A DNA stretch of 64,000 nucleotides from Actinomadura violacea. GTDB taxonomy: Bacteria; Actinomycetota; Actinomycetes; Streptosporangiales; Streptosporangiaceae. The stretch spans positions 372,001 to 436,000 of the forward strand of contig NZ_JAGEPF010000003.1 of NCBI RefSeq assembly GCF_017573465.1, given 5' to 3'. Made by a program: the position numbers and the translations under genes. Below the pieces are notes generated by a model. The model searched no databases, was not told the origin of the DNA, and was given only the letters and a program-made list of their open reading frames with translations. Shown in pieces: positions 36,119 through 45,005 of this stretch (positions are counted from its first letter, which is position 1; the number at the start of each line of letters is the position of its first letter).

Positions 36119-37228
36119 TCAGCCGACGACCACCAGGCCCCGCTCGGTCACGTTCATCGGCTCGTGGCCGTCCTCGGTGCACACGACGATGTCCTCGATG
36201 CGCGCGCCGTGCGGGCCCGGGTAGATGCCCGGCTCGATCGAGAACGCCATCCCCGGCTCCAGCGGCTCGCGGTTGCCCGCCACGATGTAGGGGTCCTCGT
36301 GCGACTCCAGGCCGATGCCGTGCCCGGTGCGGTGGAAGAAGTGCTCGCCGTGCCCCGCCGCCGCGATGACGTCGCGGGCCGCCGCGTCCACCGCCTCCGG
36401 CGTCACGCCCGGGCGGACCGCCTCCCGCGACAGCCGCTGCGCCTCCTCCAGCACCGCGAAGTACGCGGCGTACTCGGCGGGCGGCTCCCCCACGCAGTAG
36501 TTGCGCGTGGAGTCCGAGCAGTAGCCGCTCGGCATCGTCCCGCCGATGTCGACCACCACCGGCTCGCCCTCGCCGATCACCCGGTCCGACAGCTCGGCGT
36601 GCGGGTTCGCGCCGTTCGGCCCGGACCCGACGATGACGAAGTCGACGACCTCGTGGCCCTCGGCGATGATCGCGTCGGCGATGTCCCGGCCGACCTCGCG
36701 CTCGGTCCGGCCGGCGCGCAGGAACTCCGGGACGCGCCGGTGCACCCGGTCGATCGCCGCGCCCGCCTCGCGCAGCGCCGCCACCTCCGCCGCGCTCTTG
36801 CGCATCCGCAGCTCCCGCAGCACGCCGCCCGCGGCGACCTGCTCGGCGCCCGGCATCGCGGCACGGAACCGCAGCGCCATCACCGCCCACATCCGGTCGG
36901 CCACCCCCACCGACGCCGGGCCGCCCGGCAGGCGGCGGGCGACCAGCGCGTACGGGTCGTCGGTCTCGTCCCACGGGACCAGCTCGACGCCGAGCGAGCC
37001 CGCGGGCGACTCCTGCGCCGCCGGCAGCTCCAGCCGCGGCACGACCAGGAACGCCTCGCCGTCCGCCGGCACCACCAGGCAGGTGAGCCGCTCGAGCTGC
37101 TTGGCGTCGTACCCGGTGACGTAGCGCAGGTCCGGGCCGGGCGTCAGCAGGACCGCGCCGAGGCCCGCCTTCGCGGTCGCCTCGCGCACCCGCCCCAGCC
37201 GCTCGCGCGGATACAACTCCGTTGTCAC
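36119..37228 (-). CDS. M24 family Xaa-Pro aminopeptidase
   Basis: 369 residues. Creatinase-like N-terminal domain, then a pita-bread metallopeptidase domain. Likely metal ligands are visible in VVVDIGGTMPSGYCSD (two Asp), HRTGHGIGLESHEDPY (His), FSIEPGIYPG (Glu) and GARIEDIVV (Glu). It removes N-terminal residues before proline, in the cytoplasm. I chose GTG 37228 (MTTELYPRERL) because GGAG lies seven bases upstream; ATG 37240 adds four residues. Confidence 0.9.
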   Translation of the reverse strand: MTTELYPRERLGRVREATAKAGLGAVLLTPGPDLRYVTGYDAKQLERLTCLVVPADGEAFLVVPRLELPAAQESPAGSLGVELVPWDETDDPYALVARRLPGGPASVGVADRMWAVMALRFRAAMPGAEQVAAGGVLRELRMRKSAAEVAALREAGAAIDRVHRRVPEFLRAGRTEREVGRDIADAIIAEGHEVVDFVIVGSGPNGANPHAELSDRVIGEGEPVVVDIGGTMPSGYCSDSTRNYCVGEPPAEYAAYFAVLEEAQRLSREAVRPGVTPEAVDAAARDVIAAAGHGEHFFHRTGHGIGLESHEDPYIVAGNREPLEPGMAFSIEPGIYPGPHGARIEDIVVCTEDGHEPMNVTERGLVVVG

Positions 37229-37445
37229 ATCCGTCTCCATACCGGTCGCGGTGCCGGGCCGCCCCGCCGCCGGGCGTGGGCCGCGCCGCGGATCACCGCT
37301 TCCTCCTCCCCTGTGACCTGCTCCTGTTACATTCTGTCCGTGCTCCGACACAGTTCGCACCGCCTCGGATACCGCACCAGGATCCCAACAGCGCCGTCCC
37401 GGCGCCGCCCCGGCCCGCCCGCGCCGGTCCGCCGCGGCTGAGCCG

Positions 37446-38927
37446 ATGCGGCGCACCCGAGACACCGCCGGACGCGAGGATACGGCGATTGCCCAGGTCC
37501 CCGCCGCGGCGGCGCCCGCCGAGCACGCGCGGGCGGCCGTCGAGCAGGCGAAGGGCGTGCTGGCCGAGCGGTTCGGCTGCGACGTGGAGACCGCCTACGA
37601 CCGGCTGCTGGAACTCGCCGCCGGAGCCGGGGTCGAGCCGGAGGCGGCCGCCGCGCTGCTGCTCGGCGCCACGCCCGAGACGCCCGAGCGCGCGCGCCCC
37701 GGGTCCGCGGCGGAGGGCAGCGACGTGCCGCGCCCGCGCCCGCCGGACCGCGACGACGACGGCCCGCCCGGCCCCGCCGCGCAGCTCGCGCAGATGGAGC
37801 GCCTCGGCGGCCTCGGCTGGGGCCGCTGGGACCTGGCCACCGGCGAGGCACGCTGGTCCGCCGGGCTGTACGCGCTGCTCGGGCGGGACCCCGCCGCCGG
37901 TCCCGCGCCGCTGGACCGGCTCGCCGAGCAGGTCGTCGGCGCCGACCTGCCGCACGCCCGGCACTTCCTGCGCGTCCTGCTCCGCCGCCGCGAACCCGCC
38001 GACGCCGGGCTGCGCGTCCGCGCCGGCGGCGCCGTCCGGCACCTGCGGGCGATGGCCGAGCCCGTCCTGGACGCCCGCGGCGAACCGGTCGCGGTCCAGA
38101 TCGTCTTCCAGGACGCCTCGCGCGGGCGCGGCGACGAGCTGCTCGCCGCGACCCGCCTGCAGCTGATGCGGCAGCGCCGCCGCATCGCCGAGGAGCGGCG
38201 CACCGCCGTCGAACTGCAGCGCGCGCTGCTGCCGCTGCCGCGCGGCCCCCGCGACCTTCCGGGGCTGCGCGCCGCCGTCCGCTACCTGCCCGCGTGCGGC
38301 GGGACGCGGGTCGGCGGTGACTGGTACGAGGCGACCGCGCTGTCGGACGGCGAGGTCTTCCTGGCGATCGGCGACGTCGCCGGGCACGGGCCGCCCGCCG
38401 CGGCCGGGATGGCGCGCGTCCGCAACGCGCTGAGCGGCCTGGCCTGCACCGGCGCCGCGCCGGACCGGATGCTGGCGGCGCTGAACCGGATGCTGCTCAG
38501 CCCAGAGCCGCTGGAGGCGCGCGGGCGCGGCCCGGCACCGACCGCGGGCGCGGTCGCGGCCCGCTACGACCCCGGTCCCCGCGTGCTGACGTGGGCGCGG
38601 GCCGGGCACCCGCCGCCGCTGCTGGTCCGCGACGGCGCCGCCGCGCTGCTGGAGGCGCCCGAGGGCGTGCTGCTCGGCGCGGTCGACGCACCGGACCTGG
38701 AGTCGGTCATCACCCGGCTGCACCGCGGCGACCTGCTGCTGTTCTACACCGACGGGCTCGTCGAGCGGCGCGACCGCGACCTCGCCGACGGGTTCCGGAT
38801 GCTGCTGACCACCGCCGCGGAGCGCCCGGGTGCCGGGCCCGACGCGGTCGCCGACCACGTGCTGCGCTCGCTCGGCGGCGCCAACCCCGACGACGACACC
38901 TGCGTCCTGGCCGTCCAGGTCGTCTGA
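37446..38927 (+). CDS. ANTAR-PAS-PP2C (SpoIIE-type) phosphatase
   Basis: 493 residues. The N-terminal segment at about 27-60 (AVEQAKGVLAERFGCDVETA) matches the ANTAR fold, which binds paired RNA hairpins to prevent termination. A PAS-like region covers about 95-210 (GLGWGRWDLATGEARWSAGL). The PP2C domain at about 245-490 has GGTRVGGDWYEATAL, FLAIGDVAGHG, FYTDGLVERRDRD and NPDDDTCVL. ANTAR with a phosphatase output could couple RNA-level and partner-switching control. It is divergent from the M24 gene. The ANTAR call rests on this short motif. Confidence 0.88.
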   Translation: MRRTRDTAGREDTAIAQVPAAAAPAEHARAAVEQAKGVLAERFGCDVETAYDRLLELAAGAGVEPEAAAALLLGATPETPERARPGSAAEGSDVPRPRPPDRDDDGPPGPAAQLAQMERLGGLGWGRWDLATGEARWSAGLYALLGRDPAAGPAPLDRLAEQVVGADLPHARHFLRVLLRRREPADAGLRVRAGGAVRHLRAMAEPVLDARGEPVAVQIVFQDASRGRGDELLAATRLQLMRQRRRIAEERRTAVELQRALLPLPRGPRDLPGLRAAVRYLPACGGTRVGGDWYEATALSDGEVFLAIGDVAGHGPPAAAGMARVRNALSGLACTGAAPDRMLAALNRMLLSPEPLEARGRGPAPTAGAVAARYDPGPRVLTWARAGHPPPLLVRDGAAALLEAPEGVLLGAVDAPDLESVITRLHRGDLLLFYTDGLVERRDRDLADGFRMLLTTAAERPGAGPDAVADHVLRSLGGANPDDDTCVLAVQVV

Positions 38928-38990
38928 GCCGTCGCGGGCGGGCTGCCGTGGCTCCGCCGGGATGTCGGGGGCGCGTGGGAGCATGAGTCC

Positions 38991-39911
38991 ATGAGCGGGC
39001 TGATGCTGCTGGACACGCCGTCGTTGTACTTCCGCGCCTTCTACGGGGTGCCCGAGTCGGTGACGGCGCCGGACGGCACGCCCGTGAACGCCGTCCGCGG
39101 CCTCATCGACATGATCGCCCGGCTCGTCCAGGACCGCTCCCCCGACCGCCTCGTCTGCTGCATGGACGCCGACTGGCGGCCGGCGTTCCGGGTCGAGGCG
39201 CTGCCGTCGTACAAGGCGCACCGCGTCGCCGAGGACGGCGGCGACCAGACCCCCGACGCGCTGGAGGCGCAGCTCCCGGTCATCGACGAAGTGCTGGACG
39301 CGTTCGGGCTGGCCCGCGTCGGCGTCGCCGGCTACGAGGCCGACGACGTCATCGGCACGCTCGCGGTACGCGGCGCGGCGGACGGCCCGGTCGACATCGT
39401 CACCGGCGACCGCGACCTGTTCCAGCTCGTCGACGACGCCGGGCCGGTGTCGGTGCTGTACACCGCGCGCGGCATCCGGAACCTGCAGATCATGGGCGAG
39501 GCGGAGGTGGCGGCCAAGTACGGCATCCCCGGCCGCGGCTACGGCGACTACGCGACGCTGCGCGGCGACCCCAGCGACGGGCTGCCGGGCGTGCCGGGCG
39601 TCGGCGACAAGACCGCCGCCGCGCTGATCACCCGGTTCGGGTCGGTCGACGGGATCCTGGCGGCGCTGGACGCGGGGATCACCGACGGATTCCCGGCGGG
39701 CGCCCGCAAGCGGATGGAGGCGGCGCGCGAGTACCTGGCGTCCGCCGAGACGGTGGTCCGGGTCGTCACCGACATCGACGCGCCGGAGCTGGCGAAGCTG
39801 GACGACCGGCTGCCCGCCGAGCCGCGCGACGCCGGGGCGCTGGTGGAGCTCGCCGACGCCTGGAACCTGTCCAGTCCCGTCAACCGGCTGCTGAACGCCC
39901 TCGCCCGCTAG
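38991..39911 (+). CDS. 5'-3' exonuclease (PolA 5'-nuclease-like, stand-alone)
   Basis: 306 residues, a free-standing form of the N-terminal nuclease of DNA polymerase I. Acidic metal ligands are in MLLDTPSLYFRAFY, CCMDADWRPAFR, YEADDVIGTLA and VTGDRDLFQLVDD; the H3TH DNA-binding motif is DGLPGVPGVGDKTAAALI. It cleaves 5' flaps and RNA/DNA ends in repair or Okazaki processing. Stand-alone copies are common in actinomycetes beside a full PolA. Single-gene unit. Confidence 0.92.
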   Translation: MSGLMLLDTPSLYFRAFYGVPESVTAPDGTPVNAVRGLIDMIARLVQDRSPDRLVCCMDADWRPAFRVEALPSYKAHRVAEDGGDQTPDALEAQLPVIDEVLDAFGLARVGVAGYEADDVIGTLAVRGAADGPVDIVTGDRDLFQLVDDAGPVSVLYTARGIRNLQIMGEAEVAAKYGIPGRGYGDYATLRGDPSDGLPGVPGVGDKTAAALITRFGSVDGILAALDAGITDGFPAGARKRMEAAREYLASAETVVRVVTDIDAPELAKLDDRLPAEPRDAGALVELADAWNLSSPVNRLLNALAR

Positions 39912-40293
39912 CCCGGCGCTCGCGGGTCCGGGGCGGAACGAAATTGCGCGCCGGGCCTTGGCCGCCGGTGATTCCGAGCTGCAATTTTCCGCGAAAGTGT
40001 CAGATGACGCAGACGCGGTGCGCCCGCGCGCGCAGCATGTGGATCAATGAGGGGTTCTCCTAGGGACATGCGGAGAGCACGCACGCCGCCGCGGGACGGG
40101 CGATGACGGCCGTCGACCGGGCACCGGGTCCGGCCGCGGCGGCCGCACGAGCGGACCGGTATCCGCGGCACTGGGCCTCACCGCCCCACTCCCCCCATCT
40201 GCCGCGGGTACCGGTTCACCAGCCGGCGCGCACCGGCGCGCGCCCGTCCGTCCCGACCCGTGAGCCCCGCGGGGCTCGGAAAGCCGGCACCCC
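39912..40293. other. Long 5' region of the Crp-like gene
   Basis: 382 bases with no gene I can support; a 64-codon frame at 40103-40297 is low complexity. An inverted pair, AAATTGC near 39941 and GCAATTT near 39981, is AT-rich against the background and could contain the promoter. The rest is GC-rich leader up to GTG 40294. Confidence 0.45.
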
Positions 40294-41028
40294 GTGAACA
40301 CCAGGACCCCACCGCGCGGCGGTCTCGCCGCGCCGTCCGCGCCCGGCGGCGACGGCTTCTGGACCGAGCTCGATCCGGCGCAGCGCGTCGCGCTGGAGGC
40401 GGCGGCCCGCCCGCGCAACTACGCCCCGCGGGCGCCCCTGTGCTACCAGGGCGAGGACTCCGACCACATCATCGTCATCCGGTCGGGCTGGGCGAAGGTG
40501 ACGTCCACGACGCCGGACGGCCACGAGGTGGTGCTGGCCGTGCGCGGCCCGGGCGACCTGGTCTGCGAGAGCGCGGTGCTCGGCAGCCGGCACCGGTCGG
40601 CGACCGTCACGGCGCTCACCCCGGTCCGCGGGCTGGTGGTCCCGGCGGGCCGCTTCACCGCGTTCCTGGACGCCCATCCGGCCGTGTGGCGGCTGGTGAG
40701 CGGCATGTTCGTGCGGCGGCTGGACGACGCGGGCCGGCGGGTGCAGGCGAACGTGTCGGCGCAGGGCGCGCGGCGGCTGGCGATGCTGCTGGCGCATCTG
40801 GCCGAGCTGTCGGCCGCGTACGCGCCGCCGGCCGCGGACGGGTCGGTGGACATCGGCCCGCCGCTGTCGCAGGAGGAGCTCGGCAGCTGGATGGACGCCT
40901 CGCGCGAGACCGTCGCCCGCGCGCTGGCGGTGCTGCGCCGCGCGGGCCTGGTCCGGACGGGCCGCCGGCGGATCACCGTGGTGGCGCCGGGCGCGCTGCG
41001 CGCGTTCGCGCGCGACCCCGCCGCGTGA
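40294..41028 (+). CDS. Crp/Fnr family transcriptional regulator
   Basis: 244 residues. Cyclic-nucleotide-binding-like beta-roll at about 30-140 (PLCYQGEDSDHIIVIRSGWA, GPGDLVCESAVL) and a C-terminal winged HTH (LSQEELGSWMDASRETVARA). The phosphate-cassette arginine of true cAMP receptors is not obvious: the segment reads CESAVLGSRHRSATV rather than FGE-x8-RxA, so another effector is possible. No Fnr-type cysteine cluster is present. Its targets are unknown. Confidence 0.88.
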   Translation: MNTRTPPRGGLAAPSAPGGDGFWTELDPAQRVALEAAARPRNYAPRAPLCYQGEDSDHIIVIRSGWAKVTSTTPDGHEVVLAVRGPGDLVCESAVLGSRHRSATVTALTPVRGLVVPAGRFTAFLDAHPAVWRLVSGMFVRRLDDAGRRVQANVSAQGARRLAMLLAHLAELSAAYAPPAADGSVDIGPPLSQEELGSWMDASRETVARALAVLRRAGLVRTGRRRITVVAPGALRAFARDPAA

Positions 41029-41037
41029 CCGGCCCGT

Positions 41038-41057
41038 CGCCTTTACATTGTAGATCA
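41038..41057 (+). promoter_or_regulatory. Near-palindromic element, copy B (after the Crp-like gene)
   Basis: CGCCTTTACATTGTAGATCA, one base different from 15551-15570. Upstream flanks are also alike: both loci read GCGTGACCG then CCCG just before, where TGA is the stop of the preceding gene. It lies between converging genes, so it cannot be a simple promoter operator for either annotated neighbour. Confidence 0.6.
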
Positions 41058-41124
41058 CGAACGCGCGGCCGTGGCGGCCGCGGAACGGCCCCACGGCGGT
41101 GCGGCGGGCGAAGACGGGGCGTGG

Positions 41125-41313
41125 TCAGCGGCGCCGCCGGCGGCGGGTGTAGTGGCGCCAGTCCCGGCCGGTGCCGACGCCCGCGAAGTGCAGCGACAGG
41201 AGCAGCAGCCCGAGGACGGTCAGCGTCCCGTTGTTGATGGCGTCCGACGACACGTCGGCGAGGTCGAAGAGCAGGGCGAGGGCGAAGACGATCGCGGCGA
41301 CGATCGCGAGCAT
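41125..41313 (-). CDS. Small membrane protein, 62 residues
   Basis: ATG 41313 is preceded by GGAGGA four bases away. The protein has two hydrophobic helices (LAIVAAIVFALALLFDLADV and LTVLGLLLLSLHFAGVG) and a strongly basic tail of arginines, implying both ends inside. It resembles the small hypothetical membrane proteins common in actinomycetes. No function can be given. Confidence 0.7.
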   Translation of the reverse strand: MLAIVAAIVFALALLFDLADVSSDAINNGTLTVLGLLLLSLHFAGVGTGRDWRHYTRRRRRR

Positions 41314-41417
41314 GGCGTCCTCCGAGGGGGTTCGGGACGCGCCGGGCGCCCCGCGGGTACCGTCCCGATCACCGTTCGCGCGCCCGCGAAACGGCGTCCC
41401 GGTTTCGGACGCCCGAA

Positions 41418-42341
41418 TCAGCCGCCGGAGGCCTGTCCCGAGCCGGTGCCCTCTCCGGAGCCGGTGTCCCGCCCGGAGCCGAAGTCGTCCGCGATGCCGG
41501 GGTACACGCGCATCGCGTTGCCGCCGAGGACGAGGGAGACGATCTCCTCGTCCAGCCCGAGGCCGGCGACGGCCCGCGCGTTGCGGGCGATGCCGGGGAC
41601 GCCGGGCCAGTCGGTGCCGAAGACGAACTTGCGGGCCAGCCGCTTCAGGTCGTACCGGGCGTAGTACTCGGGGAGGCGGCGGGGCGGCAGCCCCGACAGC
41701 TCGATCCAGACCTCCTCGCGGGACAGCGCGAGGAACGCGGCGGCGTCGTACCACCAGCCGCGCCCGCCGTGCGCCAGCACGAACGTCAGGCCGGGGAACA
41801 GCCGGAGCACGTCGTCGATCGGGGTCGGGTCGGCGTACCGGTTGGCGGAGCCGGGGAAGGAGCTGGTGCCGCAGTGCACGACGACCGGGATGCCCGCATC
41901 CCGGCACAGCGCGTACGCCGGGTACAGCTCGGGGTCGGCGACGGAGAACCCGCCGTGGACCGGGTGCAGCTTCAGCGCGACGGCGCCGAACCCGAGCTGG
42001 CGCTCCAGCTCGGCGTCGATCGGGTAGTGCAGGTGCGGGTTGAGGTTGGCGACCGGCTTGAAGCGGCGCGGGTTGTGCTTGACCAGCGGCACCAGATCCT
42101 CGATGGGCTGGTACCCGGTGGTCTTCGGGCTGTACTCGCACAGCAGCAGCGCGACGTCCACGCCCTCGGCCTCGAAGTAGGCGTCGACGCGGTCGGGGAC
42201 GAGGGCGCCGGAGTCGTCGTAGAGGTCCTGCCAGGGGTGCGCGGAGCCGAACTCCTCGGCCCACTGCCGCCACGCCGGGGGCAGCGTCGGCAGCCGCGCG
42301 GTGTGGACGTGGGCGTCGACCAGCGGACGTCCGTCGAGCAT
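41418..42341 (-). CDS. Amidohydrolase-family (ACMSD-like) metal-dependent hydrolase
   Basis: 307 residues. The N-terminal metal motif is VDAHVHTAR, later ligands are ALKLHPVHGGF and VVVHCGTSSFPG, and the final Asp is in FVFGTDWPG. This layout is COG2159, which contains decarboxylases and hydrolases of aromatic or lactone substrates. The substrate is not predictable. The Gly/Ser-rich C-terminal tail is unusual. ATG 42341 has GGGAGG upstream. The gamma-carbonic-anhydrase gene ends 16 bases upstream, so the two are probably co-transcribed. Confidence 0.88.
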   Translation of the reverse strand: MLDGRPLVDAHVHTARLPTLPPAWRQWAEEFGSAHPWQDLYDDSGALVPDRVDAYFEAEGVDVALLLCEYSPKTTGYQPIEDLVPLVKHNPRRFKPVANLNPHLHYPIDAELERQLGFGAVALKLHPVHGGFSVADPELYPAYALCRDAGIPVVVHCGTSSFPGSANRYADPTPIDDVLRLFPGLTFVLAHGGRGWWYDAAAFLALSREEVWIELSGLPPRRLPEYYARYDLKRLARKFVFGTDWPGVPGIARNARAVAGLGLDEEIVSLVLGGNAMRVYPGIADDFGSGRDTGSGEGTGSGQASGG

Positions 42342-42357
42342 GTGCGCCTCCCCCGCG

Positions 42358-42879
42358 TCAGTCCCGGATCCGCTTCAGCTCGGCCGCGTAGCGGCGGCCG
42401 TTGGCGACGTACATCGCGACCGCCTCGGCGTGCCACTTCTCGTCGATGCCGCCGGGCCTGGGCTTGGCGGGGATACCGAGCGCGGTGTGCCCGGACGGGA
42501 CGACGGCGCCCTCGGTGACGACGGCGCCCGCCCCCACGACGGCGCGGGTCTCGACGCGGACGCGGTTGAGCACGACGGACCCGGAACCGATGAGGCAGCG
42601 GTCCTCGACCACGCAGCCCTCGAGGTGGACGTTGTGGCCGACGACGCAGTCGGCGCCGATGACGGTCGGCCACTCCTCTGTGGTGTGCACTACGGTGCCG
42701 TCCTGCACCGACGTGCGGGCGCCGACGGTGATCGTCCCGTAGTCGCCGCGCAGGACGGCGCCGGGCCAGACGGTGGCGCCCTCGCCGAGGACCACCGACC
42801 CGATGACGGTCGCGCCCGGATGGACGTACGCGGTCGGATGGATGTCGGGGACCTGGTCTCCCAGCGCGTAGACGGCCAT
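42358..42879 (-). CDS. Gamma-carbonic anhydrase family protein
   Basis: 173 residues of left-handed beta-helix hexapeptide repeats (ATVIGSVVLGEGATVWPGAV). Zinc histidines are visible in GTVVHTTEEWP and VVGHNVHLEG, the family's H-x(~35)-H-x4-H pattern. The Trp/Glu loop residues of the archaeal Cam enzyme are not clearly present, so activity may be weak or different. It lies 10 bases downstream of the TetR stop on the same strand and may be read from the MFS promoter. Confidence 0.9.
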   Translation of the reverse strand: MAVYALGDQVPDIHPTAYVHPGATVIGSVVLGEGATVWPGAVLRGDYGTITVGARTSVQDGTVVHTTEEWPTVIGADCVVGHNVHLEGCVVEDRCLIGSGSVVLNRVRVETRAVVGAGAVVTEGAVVPSGHTALGIPAKPRPGGIDEKWHAEAVAMYVANGRRYAAELKRIRD

Positions 42880-42889
42880 GCGGCGGAGC

Positions 42890-43480
42890 CTACCGGCCGG
42901 TCCCCGCCGGTCCGCCGCCGAGGGCGCCCATGATCGTCGCGACCAGCGTCTCCGCGGCCTCCGCGGCGTCCAGCCGCCCCTCGTCCACCTCCTGCGCGGC
43001 GGCGTGCATCAGCGTGTAGACGGCGGTGGCCTGCCATCCGGGCGGCGCGTCCGCGAAGACGCCCTCGTCACGGCCGCGGCGCAGCAGGCGCTCGACGCGG
43101 GCGAGGACGGCGGCGTGCCGGTCGCGGACCCGCTCGGGGCCGAGCACCCGCAGCGCGACCGTGAGCACGGTCCGCTGCCGGTCCAGGACGCGCCAGGACG
43201 AGCGGACGAGGCGGGCGAGGGCCTCGTCCGCGCGCCCGGCGTCGACGTCGACGGCGCCGAGGACGGTGCCGGCGTCGGCCAGCGACCGGTCGAACAGGGT
43301 GTCCACGAGCGCCTCGCGGGACGGGAAGTGCCCGTAGAGGGTGACCCGCCCGACCCCCGCGGCCTTGGCGATCTCGGTCATGCTGGCCGAGGGGTCGCGG
43401 CCGAGGCGGGTGAGGGCGGCGTCGAGGATGGCCTCGATGTTGCGCTCGGCGTCGGCGCGGCGGCGGGTCGCGGAGGTCAT
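42890..43480 (-). CDS. TetR family transcriptional regulator
   Basis: 196 residues. HTH: MTEIAKAAGVGRVTLYGHF. The C-terminal ligand-binding domain is helical and Arg/Ala-rich. It lies 21 bases downstream of the MFS gene in the same direction, so pump and repressor form one operon. Two palindromes upstream of the MFS gene are its likely operators, which would make it autoregulated. Confidence 0.9.
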   Translation of the reverse strand: MTSATRRRADAERNIEAILDAALTRLGRDPSASMTEIAKAAGVGRVTLYGHFPSREALVDTLFDRSLADAGTVLGAVDVDAGRADEALARLVRSSWRVLDRQRTVLTVALRVLGPERVRDRHAAVLARVERLLRRGRDEGVFADAPPGWQATAVYTLMHAAAQEVDEGRLDAAEAAETLVATIMGALGGGPAGTGR

Positions 43481-43501
43481 GGGATCCAGCGTAGGGGCCG
43501 G

Positions 43502-44950
43502 TCAGTGGGCGAACACCGGGCCGTCGCCGAGGTCCGGGCGTCCGCGTGGCACGAGGACGAGCGCGAGCAGCGCGACGGCGGCGGCGGCGACGCCGAAGGC
43601 CGTGAACGCGGTGTGGAACCCGCCGGCGGTGCGCCCGCCGATGCTCGCGCCGGCGAGGGCGGTGGCGAGCGCGACGCCGAGGGCCCCGCCGATCTCGTGG
43701 CCGGTGCTGACGACGCCGGACGCGAGGCCGGCCTCCTCGTGGCCGATCCCGCTCATCGCGGTCGTGGTGGCGCAGACGAACCCGGCCCCCGCGCCGAGGG
43801 CCAGCAGGACGAACCCGGGCAGCACGTCGGGCAGGACGTGGCCCGCCGCGGGCGCCCGCGACAGCAGCAGCGCCCCGGCCGCGGCGGCGAGGAAGCCGGC
43901 GGCCGCGACGGGCCGGGTGCCGGTCCTGCCCGCCAGGTGCGAGGCGAGGTGGGCGCCGGCGATCGTCGCCGCGGCGGCCGGCAGGAACGCCAGCCCGGTC
44001 TCGACCGCGGAGAACCCCAGCAGGTTCTGCAGGTACTGCGAGCACAGGAAGAACCCCGACAGCAGCAGCGCGGACGCGGCCGGCATGAGCACGTTGCCGG
44101 ACGCGATGGTCCGGCGCCGCAGCAGGGCGGGCGGGACGAGCGGTGTCCGGACGGCCCGCTCGATCAGGAGGAACGCGAGGGCGAGGACGACGGCGGCGGC
44201 GAGCGGGATCAGCGCCCGCGCCGAGCCCCACCCGTGCTCCCCCGCCTGGACCAGGCCGTAGATGAGCGCGGCGGCGGCGAGGGTGGCGGTGACGGCGCCG
44301 CCGGGGTCCAGCGGGCGGCGCACCGGCGCGACGGGCGGCACGGCCGCCGGCAGCAGCGCGAGCACGGCCAGCCCTACCGGGACGTTGACGAAGAACACCC
44401 ACTCCCAGCCGGGTCCGCTGGTGAGCAGCCCGCCGGCCAGGACGCCGACGGCGGCGCCGGTGCCGCCGATGGCCGCCCAGACGCCGAGGGCCCGGTTGCG
44501 CTCGGCGCCGTGGAACGTCGTGGTGACGATCGACAGGGCGGCCGGGGACAGCAGCGCCGCGGCGACGCCCTGGGCGGCGCGCCCGGCGATGAGCACGCCG
44601 CCGGTCGCGGCGAGGCCGGAGATGAGGGACGCGGCGGTGAACAGCGCGAGGCCGAGCAGGAAGGCGCGCCTGCGGCCGAGCGCGTCGGCGAGCCGGCCGC
44701 CGAGCAGCAGCAGGCCGCCGAAGCACAGCGAGTAGGCGGTGACGACCCAGGTCTGGCCGCCGCGGCCGAGGTGCAGGTCGGCGGCGACGGAGGGGAGGGC
44801 GACGTTCACCACGGTGATGTCGATGATCAGCATGGACTGGGCGGCGCACAGCAGGGCGAGGGCCCGCCACCGGCGGGGGTCGGCGGGCGGGGCGGGCGGG
44901 TGCCCGTGCGGCGGGTGCGCGGGGGACGGCGCGGTCGCGCGGTCGTGCAT
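43502..44950 (-). CDS. MFS drug/H+ antiporter (DHA2, 14-TM type)
   Basis: 482 residues. The opening membrane segment has the DHA2 motif MLIIDITVVNVALPSVAADL, followed by GGRLADALGRRRAFLLG (motif A) and GPGWEWVFFVNVPVGL (motif C region). Fourteen hydrophobic segments can be counted. It probably exports a lipophilic compound that also releases the TetR. ATG 44950 is preceded by AGGAG; the longer frame to 45016 runs across the operators. Confidence 0.92.
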   Translation of the reverse strand: MHDRATAPSPAHPPHGHPPAPPADPRRWRALALLCAAQSMLIIDITVVNVALPSVAADLHLGRGGQTWVVTAYSLCFGGLLLLGGRLADALGRRRAFLLGLALFTAASLISGLAATGGVLIAGRAAQGVAAALLSPAALSIVTTTFHGAERNRALGVWAAIGGTGAAVGVLAGGLLTSGPGWEWVFFVNVPVGLAVLALLPAAVPPVAPVRRPLDPGGAVTATLAAAALIYGLVQAGEHGWGSARALIPLAAAVVLALAFLLIERAVRTPLVPPALLRRRTIASGNVLMPAASALLLSGFFLCSQYLQNLLGFSAVETGLAFLPAAAATIAGAHLASHLAGRTGTRPVAAAGFLAAAAGALLLSRAPAAGHVLPDVLPGFVLLALGAGAGFVCATTTAMSGIGHEEAGLASGVVSTGHEIGGALGVALATALAGASIGGRTAGGFHTAFTAFGVAAAAVALLALVLVPRGRPDLGDGPVFAH

Positions 44951-44960
44951 GACGGCTCCT

Positions 44961-44984
44961 AACTCGAACATCATTGTTCGGGTT
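44961..44984. promoter_or_regulatory. TetR operator 2
   Basis: AACTCGAACA and TGTTCGGGTT around TCAT: nine of ten arm positions pair. It lies ten bases upstream of the MFS start, over the ribosome site region. Confidence 0.8.
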
Positions 44985-45005
44985 AGCGTAGCTCGCGATC
45001 TCGAT

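Noticed and set aside
40103-40297. Small 64-codon frame upstream of the Crp-like gene
   Set aside because: Low-complexity Pro/Arg/Ala sequence with no ribosome site; treated as leader.
42878-44962. A 694-codon plus-strand frame
   Set aside because: It is a Gly/Arg/Asp-rich shadow antisense to the TetR and MFS genes, with no recognisable domain.
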